Below are positions 1-7,228 of a stretch of DNA of 64,000 bases, piece after piece. The DNA comes from JADGHE01 sp035716025 (GTDB taxonomy: Bacteria; Pseudomonadota; Alphaproteobacteria; Rhizobiales; Xanthobacteraceae), in assembly GCA_035716025.1 (NCBI GenBank), contig DASTKH010000059.1, positions 36,504 to 100,503 on the forward strand, in the 5' to 3' direction. Below the pieces are notes generated by a model. That model saw only the letters and a list, made by a program, of their open reading frames with translations. It was not told where the DNA came from and did no database searches. The position numbers and the translations under genes were made by a program. Positions within the stretch are counted from its first letter, which is position 1. Every line of letters begins with the position of its first letter.

Positions 1-639
1 GCCTCCTTCAACTACGGGCTCGCCCGCAACTATCCCGTCTACCTCTCCACCAAGAACACGATCCTCAAGCAGTATGACGGGCGCTTCATGGAACTGTTCC
101 AGGAGGTCTTCGACAAGGAGTTCCGGGCGGAATTCGAGAAGCGCAAGCTCACCTACGAGCATCGGCTGATCGACGACATGGTCGCGGCGGCACTGAAATG
201 GTCCGGCGGCTATGTCTGGGCCTGCAAGAACTATGACGGGGACGTGCAGTCCGACACCGTGGCGCAGGGCTTCGGTTCGCTCGGCCTCATGACCTCGGTG
301 CTGATGACGCCGGACGGCAAGACGGTGGAGGCCGAAGCCGCGCACGGCACGGTGACGCGTCACTACCGCCAGCACCAGAAGGGCCAGGAGACCTCGACCA
401 ATTCGATGGCCTCGATCTTTGCCTGGACGCGCGGGCTCGCGCACCGCGCGAAGCTCGACAACAATTCGGAACTTGCGAAATTCGCGAGCACGCTCGAGCG
501 GGTCTGTGTCGAGACGGTCGAGTCCGGCTCCATGACGAAGGACCTTGCCCTTCTCGTCGGCGCAGACCAGAAGTGGCTGTCGACCACCGGCTTCCTCGAC
601 AAGATCGACGAGAACCTGAAGAAGGCGATGGCCGCCTGA
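1..639 (+). CDS. icd: NADP-dependent isocitrate dehydrogenase, C-terminal part
   Basis: The reading frame is open from the first base, so the 5' end lies outside the window and only 212 residues are present. The enzyme oxidises and decarboxylates isocitrate to 2-oxoglutarate in the TCA cycle, in the cytoplasm. The visible part carries hallmarks of the eukaryotic-like, dimeric NADP-IDH family: a DDMVA segment, a KNYDGDVQSD segment with metal- and substrate-binding aspartates, then AEAAHGTVTRHYR and the STNSMASIFAW segment. It ends with TGA and is followed, 11 bases on, by the end of a convergent antiporter gene. Identity is secure; nothing can be said about its promoter. Confidence 0.96.
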   Translation, partial: ASFNYGLARNYPVYLSTKNTILKQYDGRFMELFQEVFDKEFRAEFEKRKLTYEHRLIDDMVAAALKWSGGYVWACKNYDGDVQSDTVAQGFGSLGLMTSVLMTPDGKTVEAEAAHGTVTRHYRQHQKGQETSTNSMASIFAWTRGLAHRAKLDNNSELAKFASTLERVCVETVESGSMTKDLALLVGADQKWLSTTGFLDKIDENLKKAMAA

Positions 640-650
640 GCGGCGGCGCG

Positions 651-2390
651 CTATTTCCGCTTTTCGGCCGCCTCGACGAGGCGTTCGCGTTCCGCCTCGC
701 GCGCCTGCGCGAGGCGGCGCTGCACGGCCTCTTTCGGAAGGTCGAGCGCCTCGAGCAGGCGACCTGCGAGCTGAAGGCTCGCCTCGACGGCTTCGGGAAT
801 GACCCCGAGCGCGCCGCGGGCCAGCAGGCGCGCCGCATGCGTGCGGTCCGTGGCACGCGCGACGACCACCGCGCTCGGATTGTGCTTGCGGGCATGTTCC
901 ACCATGCGCTCGGCCGCGCGCGGCGCATCGAGCGTCACGACGACGGCCCCCGCGCGCGCAACGCCCGCCCGTTCGAGCATTTCCGGCCGCGCCGCATCGC
1001 CGAAGAATACGAGGCGCCCCGCCTTGCGTTCGCGCGTCACCAGCGCGCCGTCGGTGTCGAGCGCGACGAAGGGGATCTTCTCGGCCTCGAGAAGCGAAGC
1101 GATGATCTGCCCGACGCGGCCGAAGCCGCCGATCACCACATGGCCTTCGAGATCGCGGATCTCCGCATCGGACGGCCCGTCGCCGTGACCCATGCGCTGC
1201 AGTAAGATCCCGGCGCGGCGCCCGGCGAGCGCGAGCGGCGGCGTCGCAAGCATCGTCAGGCTCACGCAGGCGAGCGTGAACGAGGCAACCCGCGGTTCGA
1301 GCAACGCGCTCGCCCCGGCAAGCCCGACCACCACGAAAGCGAATTCGCTCGCCTGCGGCAGCAGCAGCGCGACCTCCGCCGAGGTCGAAATGGCGACGCC
1401 GAAGGCACGCGCTGCCGCGAACAGGACGAGCGCCTTGAGCAGCAGGAGGCCCGCGCTCGCGAGGACGAGCCAATGCACGCTCTGCGCCACGTCGGCGAGA
1501 TTGATACTCATGCCGACGGTTGTGAAGAAGAGGCCGAGCAGCAGGCCCTTGAACGGCTCGAGGTCGACCTCGATCTGCTCGCCGAATTCGCTCTCGCCGA
1601 GCAGAAGGCCGGCGAGAAAGGCACCAAGCGCTACCGACAGCCCGGCGGCTGCGGTTGCGGCGGCGATCGTCAGCACGATCAGGATCGTGATCGCCATAAT
1701 GAGATCGCGGCTGCCCGTGCGCCCGGCGAAGCGCAGCAGCGGCCGGAGCACATAACGTCCCGCGACCACGATCAGCGCCACGGCGGCGGCGGCCTGCGCG
1801 AGCGCGATCGCGAAGCCGAGCGCGACGTTCCCTTCGCTGCGGCCGAGCACGCCGGTGACGAAGAGCACAGGCGAGACCATGAGGTCCTGGAACAGCAGCA
1901 CCGAAAGCGCAACGCGGCCGAGCGTCGTCGCCGCCCGTCCCTGCTCCTGCAGAAGCTGCATGACGATTGCGGTCGAGGACAGCGCGAGCGCCATGGCGAG
2001 CACGACGGCGGCTTCCGCGCCAAGACCGAGCAAGAGCAGCACGCCGCCGATCGCGACCATGCTGGCGCCGACCTGCACGGCGCCGACGCCCAGCACATAG
2101 CGGCGCATGGACCACAGGCGCGGCAGCGACAATTCGATGCCGATCAGGAACAGAAGGAACATCACGCCAAGTTCGCCGAACGGCTCGATCGCCGAACGAT
2201 CCTCGATCGTGAGATAGCGGACCCACGGATAGGCGGCTGCGAGCCGCCCGAGCCCGAACGGCCCGATGGCGATGCCCGCCAGGATGAAGCCCAGCACCGC
2301 GCTGATGCGCGCGCGCTGGAACAAGGGGACGATCATGCCGGCTACGCCGAGGAAGACGCAGACGTCATTGAGCCAGGGCGCGCTCTCCAC
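651..2390 (-). CDS. CPA2-family cation/proton antiporter with TrkA-N domain (Kef type)
   Basis: This is a monovalent cation:proton antiporter-2 protein of about 579 residues that probably exchanges K+ or Na+ for H+ across the inner membrane. The first ~390 residues form about a dozen hydrophobic segments, including GFILAGIAIGPFGLG near the N-terminus. After them comes a TrkA-N (RCK) Rossmann domain marked by GHVVIGGFGRVGQIIA, a dinucleotide-binding site that gates such transporters. I chose a GTG start at 2390 because GGAGG lies 4 bases upstream; a GTG at 2414 is also open. It is transcribed alone, convergent with icd. Substrate and regulation cannot be told from sequence. Confidence 0.88.
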   Translation of the reverse strand: MESAPWLNDVCVFLGVAGMIVPLFQRARISAVLGFILAGIAIGPFGLGRLAAAYPWVRYLTIEDRSAIEPFGELGVMFLLFLIGIELSLPRLWSMRRYVLGVGAVQVGASMVAIGGVLLLLGLGAEAAVVLAMALALSSTAIVMQLLQEQGRAATTLGRVALSVLLFQDLMVSPVLFVTGVLGRSEGNVALGFAIALAQAAAAVALIVVAGRYVLRPLLRFAGRTGSRDLIMAITILIVLTIAAATAAAGLSVALGAFLAGLLLGESEFGEQIEVDLEPFKGLLLGLFFTTVGMSINLADVAQSVHWLVLASAGLLLLKALVLFAAARAFGVAISTSAEVALLLPQASEFAFVVVGLAGASALLEPRVASFTLACVSLTMLATPPLALAGRRAGILLQRMGHGDGPSDAEIRDLEGHVVIGGFGRVGQIIASLLEAEKIPFVALDTDGALVTRERKAGRLVFFGDAARPEMLERAGVARAGAVVVTLDAPRAAERMVEHARKHNPSAVVVARATDRTHAARLLARGALGVIPEAVEASLQLAGRLLEALDLPKEAVQRRLAQAREAERERLVEAAEKRK

Positions 2391-2534
2391 CACACCTCCG
2401 TCGCGACGCAGCACGGCCGGCGAATCCTGCAGGCCGTCCTTGCGATCCTAAGACTTTGCCCGGCACCAGGAAAAGTCACCGCATCGCTGCGCCGCGCCCG
2501 TTGCGCAGGGATGGACGACCGCAAGTTCCGCGGC

Positions 2535-3464
2535 TTAAGTCCGCGCCGGTGCCGAGGGCTTGCGCCGCCGTTCCCAGTAGAGGATGAACAGGCCGCTGCC
2601 CGCGATCACGGCTGAGCCGAGCCACACCCATAGGTCGGGAAATTGCCCGAACACCAGGAAGCCCAGGATCGCGGCGCCCACGATCTGCCCGTAATTGAAC
2701 GGCGAGATGAAGGGCGCAGGCGCAAGCTCGAAGGCGCGGACCAGGAAATAGTGGCCGAAGCCGCCGAAGAAGCCGAGCCCCACGAAAAGTGCCCAGTCGA
2801 GCGGCGTCGCCGGCGTGGTCCACACGAAAGGCAGCGGGATCGAGGTGAGCACGAAGCCCGAAAGCGCAATATAAGTGATCGACGTCTCGGCACGATCGTG
2901 CGCGGCGAGCTTGCGGGTCATGATCTGGTAGAGCGCCGAAAACAGCGCGCTGAAAAAGACGAGAAACGCCGCCGCATCCACCGCGCCGAAGCCCGGACGG
3001 ATGACGAGGAGCGCCCCGAGAAATCCGACACCGATCGCGAGCCAGCGCATCATCCCAACCCGCTCGCCGAGCAGGAGCGGCGCCATGCCGGCGACCATGA
3101 ACGGCCCCGTGAAGCTGATCGCGGCCGCGGTCGTGAGCGGGATGTAGCGCAGCGCCGTCATGTAGATCGCCGTCGACAGACACAGCAGCGTCGAGCGCAG
3201 CACCTGCATTCCCGGTTGCGACGACACAAGCAGGCTTGCGCCGCGCCGCGGGCCGAAGGCGGCGATCATATAAAAGAAGTGGCCTGCATAGCGCGCCCAG
3301 ACGATCTGAAGGATCGGGTAATCCGCGGCAAGATACTTCGCCGAGGCGTTGAGCATCGGGATCAACGTCATGGCGAAAATCATGTAGAGCACCGCGCGGC
3401 CGAAATCGTCCTGCCGGGCAATCGGGCCCGGCGGCGGAGGGACGGACAGGCGCTGCGTGGACAT
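2535..3464 (-). CDS. EamA/DMT-family transporter
   Basis: This is a ten-helix drug/metabolite transporter of about 309 residues with two tandem EamA repeats; hydrophobic segments run almost continuously from residue ~25 to ~300. The region around RPGFGAVDAAAF separates the repeats. Such proteins usually export small metabolites from the cytoplasm, but the substrate is unknown here. The ATG at 3464 is preferred; an in-frame TTG at 3476 would overlap the stop of the upstream cupin gene. That close spacing suggests the cupin and transporter genes are co-transcribed, cupin first. Confidence 0.85.
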   Translation of the reverse strand: MSTQRLSVPPPPGPIARQDDFGRAVLYMIFAMTLIPMLNASAKYLAADYPILQIVWARYAGHFFYMIAAFGPRRGASLLVSSQPGMQVLRSTLLCLSTAIYMTALRYIPLTTAAAISFTGPFMVAGMAPLLLGERVGMMRWLAIGVGFLGALLVIRPGFGAVDAAAFLVFFSALFSALYQIMTRKLAAHDRAETSITYIALSGFVLTSIPLPFVWTTPATPLDWALFVGLGFFGGFGHYFLVRAFELAPAPFISPFNYGQIVGAAILGFLVFGQFPDLWVWLGSAVIAGSGLFILYWERRRKPSAPART

Positions 3465-3472
3465 CGGCCGGG

Positions 3473-3790
3473 TCAAAGCGGTCTGGCGAGCAGGTCCGGC
3501 CGCTTGATCTCGATCTCCACGAAGGCGATCGCGTGCTCCGATCCGTTCATCACGTCGTGTTCGACCCCCGGCGGGCGCCGGTAGCTCTGACCGGCGGCAA
3601 GTTCCGCCCGCGACTGCGCCTTTCCGTCGTGCAGAAGCAGCACGGCATCGGTCAGGAGCACGACGACATACGGGTAGTCGTGCCGGTGCCAGCCGGTGGC
3701 CGCGCCGGGCGCGAAGTCCCAGCGCGTAATCCGCACGGCCGCATCATCCTGCTGCACGGTCGCAACGGCCGGAACGGTGCATTGAAACAT
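3473..3790 (-). CDS. small cupin-domain protein
   Basis: A 105-residue single-domain cupin. The metal-binding signature is visible as GWHRHDYPYVVV (motif 1) and GVEHDVMNGSEHA (motif 2), so a bound metal is likely. Cupins of this size are often sensors, isomerases or dioxygenase-like enzymes, and the specific reaction is not recognisable. The frame stays open to 4018 upstream, but the ATG at 3790 has GGGAGG 6 bases before it and the upstream stretch is low-complexity Arg/Ala, so the shorter protein is real. Its stop lies 8 bases from the start of the DMT transporter gene, which suggests a two-gene operon. Confidence 0.75.
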   Translation of the reverse strand: MFQCTVPAVATVQQDDAAVRITRWDFAPGAATGWHRHDYPYVVVLLTDAVLLLHDGKAQSRAELAAGQSYRRPPGVEHDVMNGSEHAIAFVEIEIKRPDLLARPL

Positions 3791-4036
3791 CGGCTGCCTC
3801 CCGCGCATATGCCGCGCACCGCATGACCGGCGAGCGCGGCGCCGCGCCGCTGCCTCGCGCGATTCGGGACGACGAGACACCGTCTCTTGATAGCCGAACT
3901 TGCCAAGCATTTCTTCCCGGTGGAGAGTCCCCGGCGCGGGCCCGTTTCCATCGGTGCCGGCATTTGCAAGAAACGCGCGGAAGACGCCGCAACGGCCGGT
4001 GTTAGCTTGCCAGGACAATCCGGGAGATCACCACCG

Positions 4037-4375
4037 ATGCGTAGGATCTTAGCGATGGCTGCGGCGGCCGGGCTTCTGGCCGTCTCCGGTGGGGGCGAAG
4101 CGAAGGCGGCCCGTTGGTGCGCCTATGAAGGCGGCGCCGTGCTGCGTTGCGGTTTCCACAGTCTGAAACAGTGCCAGCGCAACGTCGGACGCCACGGCGC
4201 CTGCCGGCGCGAGGTCGCCTATCGCCGGCGGCCTGTCGCTCCGGACGCGATACCGGGTCAGATCTACCCCTCGCGTCCCGCCTGGTCGTCGCCATACGAG
4301 TGCTTCCTCGACGACGGCTACGGCCGGTTTCGGCCGTGCAACGGCGGCGGCGACGGCGGCGGTGGCCTGAATTAG
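4037..4375 (+). CDS. DUF3551-type small secreted protein
   Basis: A 112-residue protein with an N-terminal signal peptide (MRRILAMAAAAGLLAV, cleavage probably near EAKA-AR), so it is probably periplasmic. The mature part begins with a WCAYEGGAVLRCGFHSLKQC pattern. The spaced cysteines and aromatic residues are typical of the short DUF3551 proteins abundant in Bradyrhizobium and relatives, whose function is unknown. The tail is rich in Gly and Pro. The start is supported by GGGAG about 10 bases upstream. The assignment rests on motif recognition only. Confidence 0.6.
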   Translation: MRRILAMAAAAGLLAVSGGGEAKAARWCAYEGGAVLRCGFHSLKQCQRNVGRHGACRREVAYRRRPVAPDAIPGQIYPSRPAWSSPYECFLDDGYGRFRPCNGGGDGGGGLN

Positions 4376-4678
4376 GGTTTCTCCTCCCGCTCCTGGCTTT
4401 CACGACCGTCTCGCTTGCCTTTGCGGCACTCTTCTGCCCGCCGCTTGGGGAGTGCTTCCGCTCGCCAGCGCTTTCGCAGCCTTTCCCTTTCCCTTTCCCC
4501 TTCTCCTTCCCGCTGATCCTGAAAGATTTCCCGGTTCGGGGCAGCGCGGACAGCGCGTCGGCCTGTTCGGGTGCGCCGTTGTGCCGCGGCCGCATGCGGT
4601 GGCGATTCGGGGCTTAAAAAACCATCATCCGCCCCCGATATGAATGGTGCCCGGATGCGGGCGTTTCGGGAGGTTTCG

Positions 4679-5683
4679 ATGATGCGTTTTCGCGTGAGGC
4701 CGCTGCTTGCGATCATGGGGTTGCTGGCCGCGCTGGCCTTGACGGTTGGCGAGGCGGACGCCCGCATGGGCGGCGGCAAGGGCTTCGGAAGCCGCGGATC
4801 GCGGACCTTCACGCCGCCTCCCGCGACGCGCACCGCCCCGACCGCGCAGCCCTTCGACCGGACGATGACGCAGCCGGCGCAGCCTTCCGCCCCGCGCGCG
4901 GCGGCCGCCGCTCAGCCCACCCGGCCCGGCTGGCTCAACCGCCCCGGCCTCCTCGGCGGCCTCGCGGCCGGCTTTCTCGGGGCGGGCCTTCTCGGTCTTC
5001 TGTTCGGCCACGGATTTTTCGGCGGACTGGCCGGACTCGCCTCGATTATCGGCCTTCTCGTACAGGTCGGCCTGATCGCCGCCCTCGGCTGGCTTGTTTG
5101 GAACTGGTGGCAGCGCCGCGCGCAGCCGCAAGCGGCGCTCGCCGGCGCGGGTGCAGGCACGCGCCCCGAGGCGGCGCGCGCCGAGATGACGGCGGCGCCC
5201 GCGCCCGCCTCCGCGGCCGGCGGCACTTTCCTGCATTCGCGGCCGGCACCTTCCGCGCCCTCCGACGAGATCGGGCTGACACCTGCGGACTACGACACGT
5301 TCGAGCGCCGGCTCAGCGAAATCCAGGCCGCCTATTCGGCCGAGGACACCAATACCCTGCGCGCATGCACGACGCCGGAAATGTTCGGCTATCTGTCCGA
5401 AGAGCTTTCGGAGAACGCAAGCCGCGGGCGCGTAGCCATGCTCTCCGGCGTGAAACTCCTGCAGGGTGATCTTTCGGAAGCTTGGCGGGAAGGCAATGTC
5501 GAGTATGCGACCGTCGCGATGCGCTATTCGCTTGTCGATCAGATGCTCGATCGTCGGACGCGGGACGTGATCGAAGGCGAGCCGGAGCCGATCGAAGTCA
5601 CAGAATTGTGGACGTTCATGCGCGCCCGCGGCGGCGATTGGCTGCTCTCTGCCATTCAGCAGCCCGAGGATGAGGAAGGCTGA
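4679..5683 (+). CDS. Tim44-like domain membrane protein
   Basis: A 334-residue protein resembling the bacterial Tim44-domain family (predicted lipid-binding/transport proteins). It opens with a signal sequence or membrane anchor (LLAIMGLLAALALTV), followed by a Gly-rich then Pro/Ala-rich linker. Two hydrophobic Gly-rich helices follow at residues ~80-140 (GLLGGLAAGFLGAGLLGLLFG and the next segment). A C-terminal ~130-residue Tim44/NTF2-like domain starts near LTPADYDTFERRLSEIQAAY and ends at the TELWTFMRARGGDWLLSAIQ strand. The start at 4679 has GGGAGG 5 bases upstream, and a second ATG follows directly. The role in the envelope is unknown. It stands alone and ends before a strong hairpin. 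Confidence 0.8.
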   Translation: MMRFRVRPLLAIMGLLAALALTVGEADARMGGGKGFGSRGSRTFTPPPATRTAPTAQPFDRTMTQPAQPSAPRAAAAAQPTRPGWLNRPGLLGGLAAGFLGAGLLGLLFGHGFFGGLAGLASIIGLLVQVGLIAALGWLVWNWWQRRAQPQAALAGAGAGTRPEAARAEMTAAPAPASAAGGTFLHSRPAPSAPSDEIGLTPADYDTFERRLSEIQAAYSAEDTNTLRACTTPEMFGYLSEELSENASRGRVAMLSGVKLLQGDLSEAWREGNVEYATVAMRYSLVDQMLDRRTRDVIEGEPEPIEVTELWTFMRARGGDWLLSAIQQPEDEEG

Positions 5684-5718
5684 ATCTTTCGGTGCGCTTA
5701 ATGCACCATCAACACGAA

Positions 5719-5753
5719 ACATCAACCGCGCGATTTCGTCGCGCGGTTGATGT
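5719..5753. terminator. bidirectional hairpin terminator
   Basis: A perfect 15-bp stem (arms 5719-5733 and 5739-5753) closes a TTTCG loop and is followed on the plus strand by ATTTG. It lies between the converging ends of the Tim44-like gene (5683) and the small membrane-protein gene (5805), so it probably serves both. The U tract is weak, but the stem is long and GC-rich. Confidence 0.7.
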
Positions 5754-5804
5754 ATTTGTGGCTGTAAACGGTCCGAAACGCCGCAAAAGCGGCTTCAAAC
5801 AGGC

Positions 5805-5888
5805 TCAATTGAGCCCACCCAGCAGCCAGATCACCAGGATGATGGGGAGTGGGATACCGATCAGCCACAGAAGAATTCCTCGGCCCAT
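5805..5888 (-). CDS. 27-residue hydrophobic membrane peptide
   Basis: A very short frame encoding MGRGILLWLIGIPLPIILVI followed by WLLGGLN. It is one predicted transmembrane helix with a Pro-Leu-Pro kink and a single basic residue at the N-terminus, giving an N-in orientation by the positive-inside rule. CAGGAG lies 8 bases before the ATG, which argues for real translation. Similar tiny MGRG-type membrane proteins with an IPLPI motif are, to my knowledge, common in alphaproteobacteria and unstudied. It converges on the Tim44-like gene and shares the hairpin at 5719-5753. Confidence 0.6.
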   Translation of the reverse strand: MGRGILLWLIGIPLPIILVIWLLGGLN

Positions 5889-6067
5889 TTGCGCGCTCCT
5901 GTATCAGAGTGCCGGAGGAACGGTGCGGCGCGCGAAAAGGTTCCCCGACGGCTGGACGAAGCCGCCGTCGATGAACATATGCACGGGCGGCGCGCGAGTC
6001 CCGGGAGGGGAACCATTGCACGCGCGACCGATTGGATAAGACATCCTGATCAACGCGGAGGTTGAAT

Positions 6068-6367
6068 ATGAAAAGGACTCTGATGGCGCTCGCGGCGGCC
6101 GCGACCGTTGCAGGCGGCGCGCTTTATAGCCCACCGCAGGCGCATGCAACGCCGGCTTGGGTCGTGCCCGCGATCATCGGGGGCGTTGTCGGCGGAGCCG
6201 TGCTTGGCGCTGCTGCGGCCTCGGCCAATCAGGCCTATCTCGATCCGCGCGTCCCTGCGGCGGCGTATCCGCGCGCGGGCACCGTTTATGTGCAGCCGAC
6301 TTCGAGCTGCTATATCACCCGCGAGCGGATCGATGGCCGGCTGCGCCGAGTCGAGGTCTGCCCGTAG
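6068..6367 (+). CDS. small secreted glycine-zipper protein
   Basis: A 99-residue protein with a clear signal peptide (MKRTLMALAAAATVAGGALY, probable cleavage after AHA). A Gly/Ala-rich hydrophobic segment follows (VVPAIIGGVVGGAVLGAAAA) of the glycine-zipper type seen in small envelope proteins. The C-terminal part contains two cysteines (SSCYITRERIDG and the final VCP) that could form a disulphide in the periplasm. GGAGG lies 6 bases before the ATG. The function is unknown. A terminator-like hairpin follows at 6396. Confidence 0.65.
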   Translation: MKRTLMALAAAATVAGGALYSPPQAHATPAWVVPAIIGGVVGGAVLGAAAASANQAYLDPRVPAAAYPRAGTVYVQPTSSCYITRERIDGRLRRVEVCP

Positions 6368-6395
6368 GCAGACGCAACATTCCGGACAAGAAAAA

Positions 6396-6432
6396 GAAGC
6401 CGCCTCGTCGCGCGGGGCGGCTTCTCCTTTTG
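6396..6432 (+). terminator. rho-independent terminator
   Basis: A 9-bp stem (6396-6404 with 6416-6424) is followed by TCCTTTTGG on the plus strand. It sits 28 bases after the glycine-zipper gene and before the VOC gene. Confidence 0.75.
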
Positions 6433-6487
6433 GGCCGGCGTGCGGACGCGGACCTGATGGGGGAATGGCGACAGGGGAATGGCGTCC

Positions 6488-6994
6488 ATGAGCGAAGTGC
6501 CTTTGCCGCGCGTCCAAGCTGCGCCGATTCATCCCGAAGCGCGCATCGGCCACGTGCATCTCAAGGTCGCCGATCTCGACCGGGCGCTCGCCTTCTATTG
6601 CGGCGTGCTCGGCTTCGCCCTAACCCAGCGCCTTTACGGCGCTGCTTTCGTTTCGGCCGGCGGCTATCATCACCATATCGGCCTCAACACCTGGGAAAGC
6701 CGCGGCGGAGACCCGCCCCTGCCGCGCAGCACGGGGCTTTATCATCTCGCCATTCTCTATCCCTCGCGCCCGGCGCTCGCCGACGCGCTGCGGCGCGTGA
6801 CGGCCGCACGCATTCCGCTCGAAGGCGCTGCCGACCACGGCGTCAGCGAAGCGCTTTACCTGCGCGATCCGGACAATAACGGCATTGAGCTCTATCGCGA
6901 CCGGCCGCGCGAGGAATGGCCGCGCGACCCCGACGGTCGTCTGGCGATGGTGACGGGGCCACTCGACCTCGATGACCTGCTCACCTGCGCATGA
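6488..6994 (+). CDS. VOC-family (glyoxalase/extradiol dioxygenase-like) protein
   Basis: A 168-residue vicinal-oxygen-chelate protein. The first babbb unit begins at IGHVHLKVADLDRALAFYCG, and the second part shows LYHLAILYPSRPALADAL and ends with LRDPDNNGIELYRDRPREEW. The His and Glu residues in these three places fit metal ligands of the fold. Proteins of this type include the N-terminal half of CatE-like catechol dioxygenases and many lyases; the substrate is not deducible. An ATG at 6479 is in frame but touches the AGGGGA ribosome site, so the ATG at 6488 (10 bases away) is preferred. Confidence 0.8.
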   Translation: MSEVPLPRVQAAPIHPEARIGHVHLKVADLDRALAFYCGVLGFALTQRLYGAAFVSAGGYHHHIGLNTWESRGGDPPLPRSTGLYHLAILYPSRPALADALRRVTAARIPLEGAADHGVSEALYLRDPDNNGIELYRDRPREEWPRDPDGRLAMVTGPLDLDDLLTCA

Positions 6995-7044
6995 GGCGCG
7001 CACGGCAACGCGCGGACGGCCGAAATGATTAACGGGACTCGGAA

Positions 7045-7070
7045 GACCCTCCCCGCTTCGGGGGAGGGTC
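7045..7070. repeat. intergenic hairpin, 10-bp perfect stem
   Basis: GACCCTCCCC and its exact complement flank a GCTTCG hexaloop. No U tract follows on either strand, so it may be a dispersed intergenic hairpin rather than a classical terminator. It lies between the VOC gene and the end of cckA. Confidence 0.6.
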
Positions 7071-7154
7071 CCCGGCCATCCGCAGCCGGTTCCGATCGGG
7101 GTGCGAAGCGCGACCGAAATCCAGCCGCGATGCCCGTTGAGACGGGTCCCCGTG

Positions 7155-7178
7155 AGCTGCAACGGTTTCGTTGCAGCT
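7155..7178. terminator. hairpin downstream of cckA, possible terminator
   Basis: AGCTGCAACG and its exact complement enclose a 4-base loop. It lies about 50 bases past the stop of cckA on the minus strand and about 160 bases past the VOC gene on the plus strand. There is no clear U run, so terminator function is only possible. Confidence 0.45.
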
Positions 7179-7228
7179 TCGTAGGCATTAACGTTTGCGG
7201 CAGTTCACGGTTCCCGAAAGGCGCTGCC

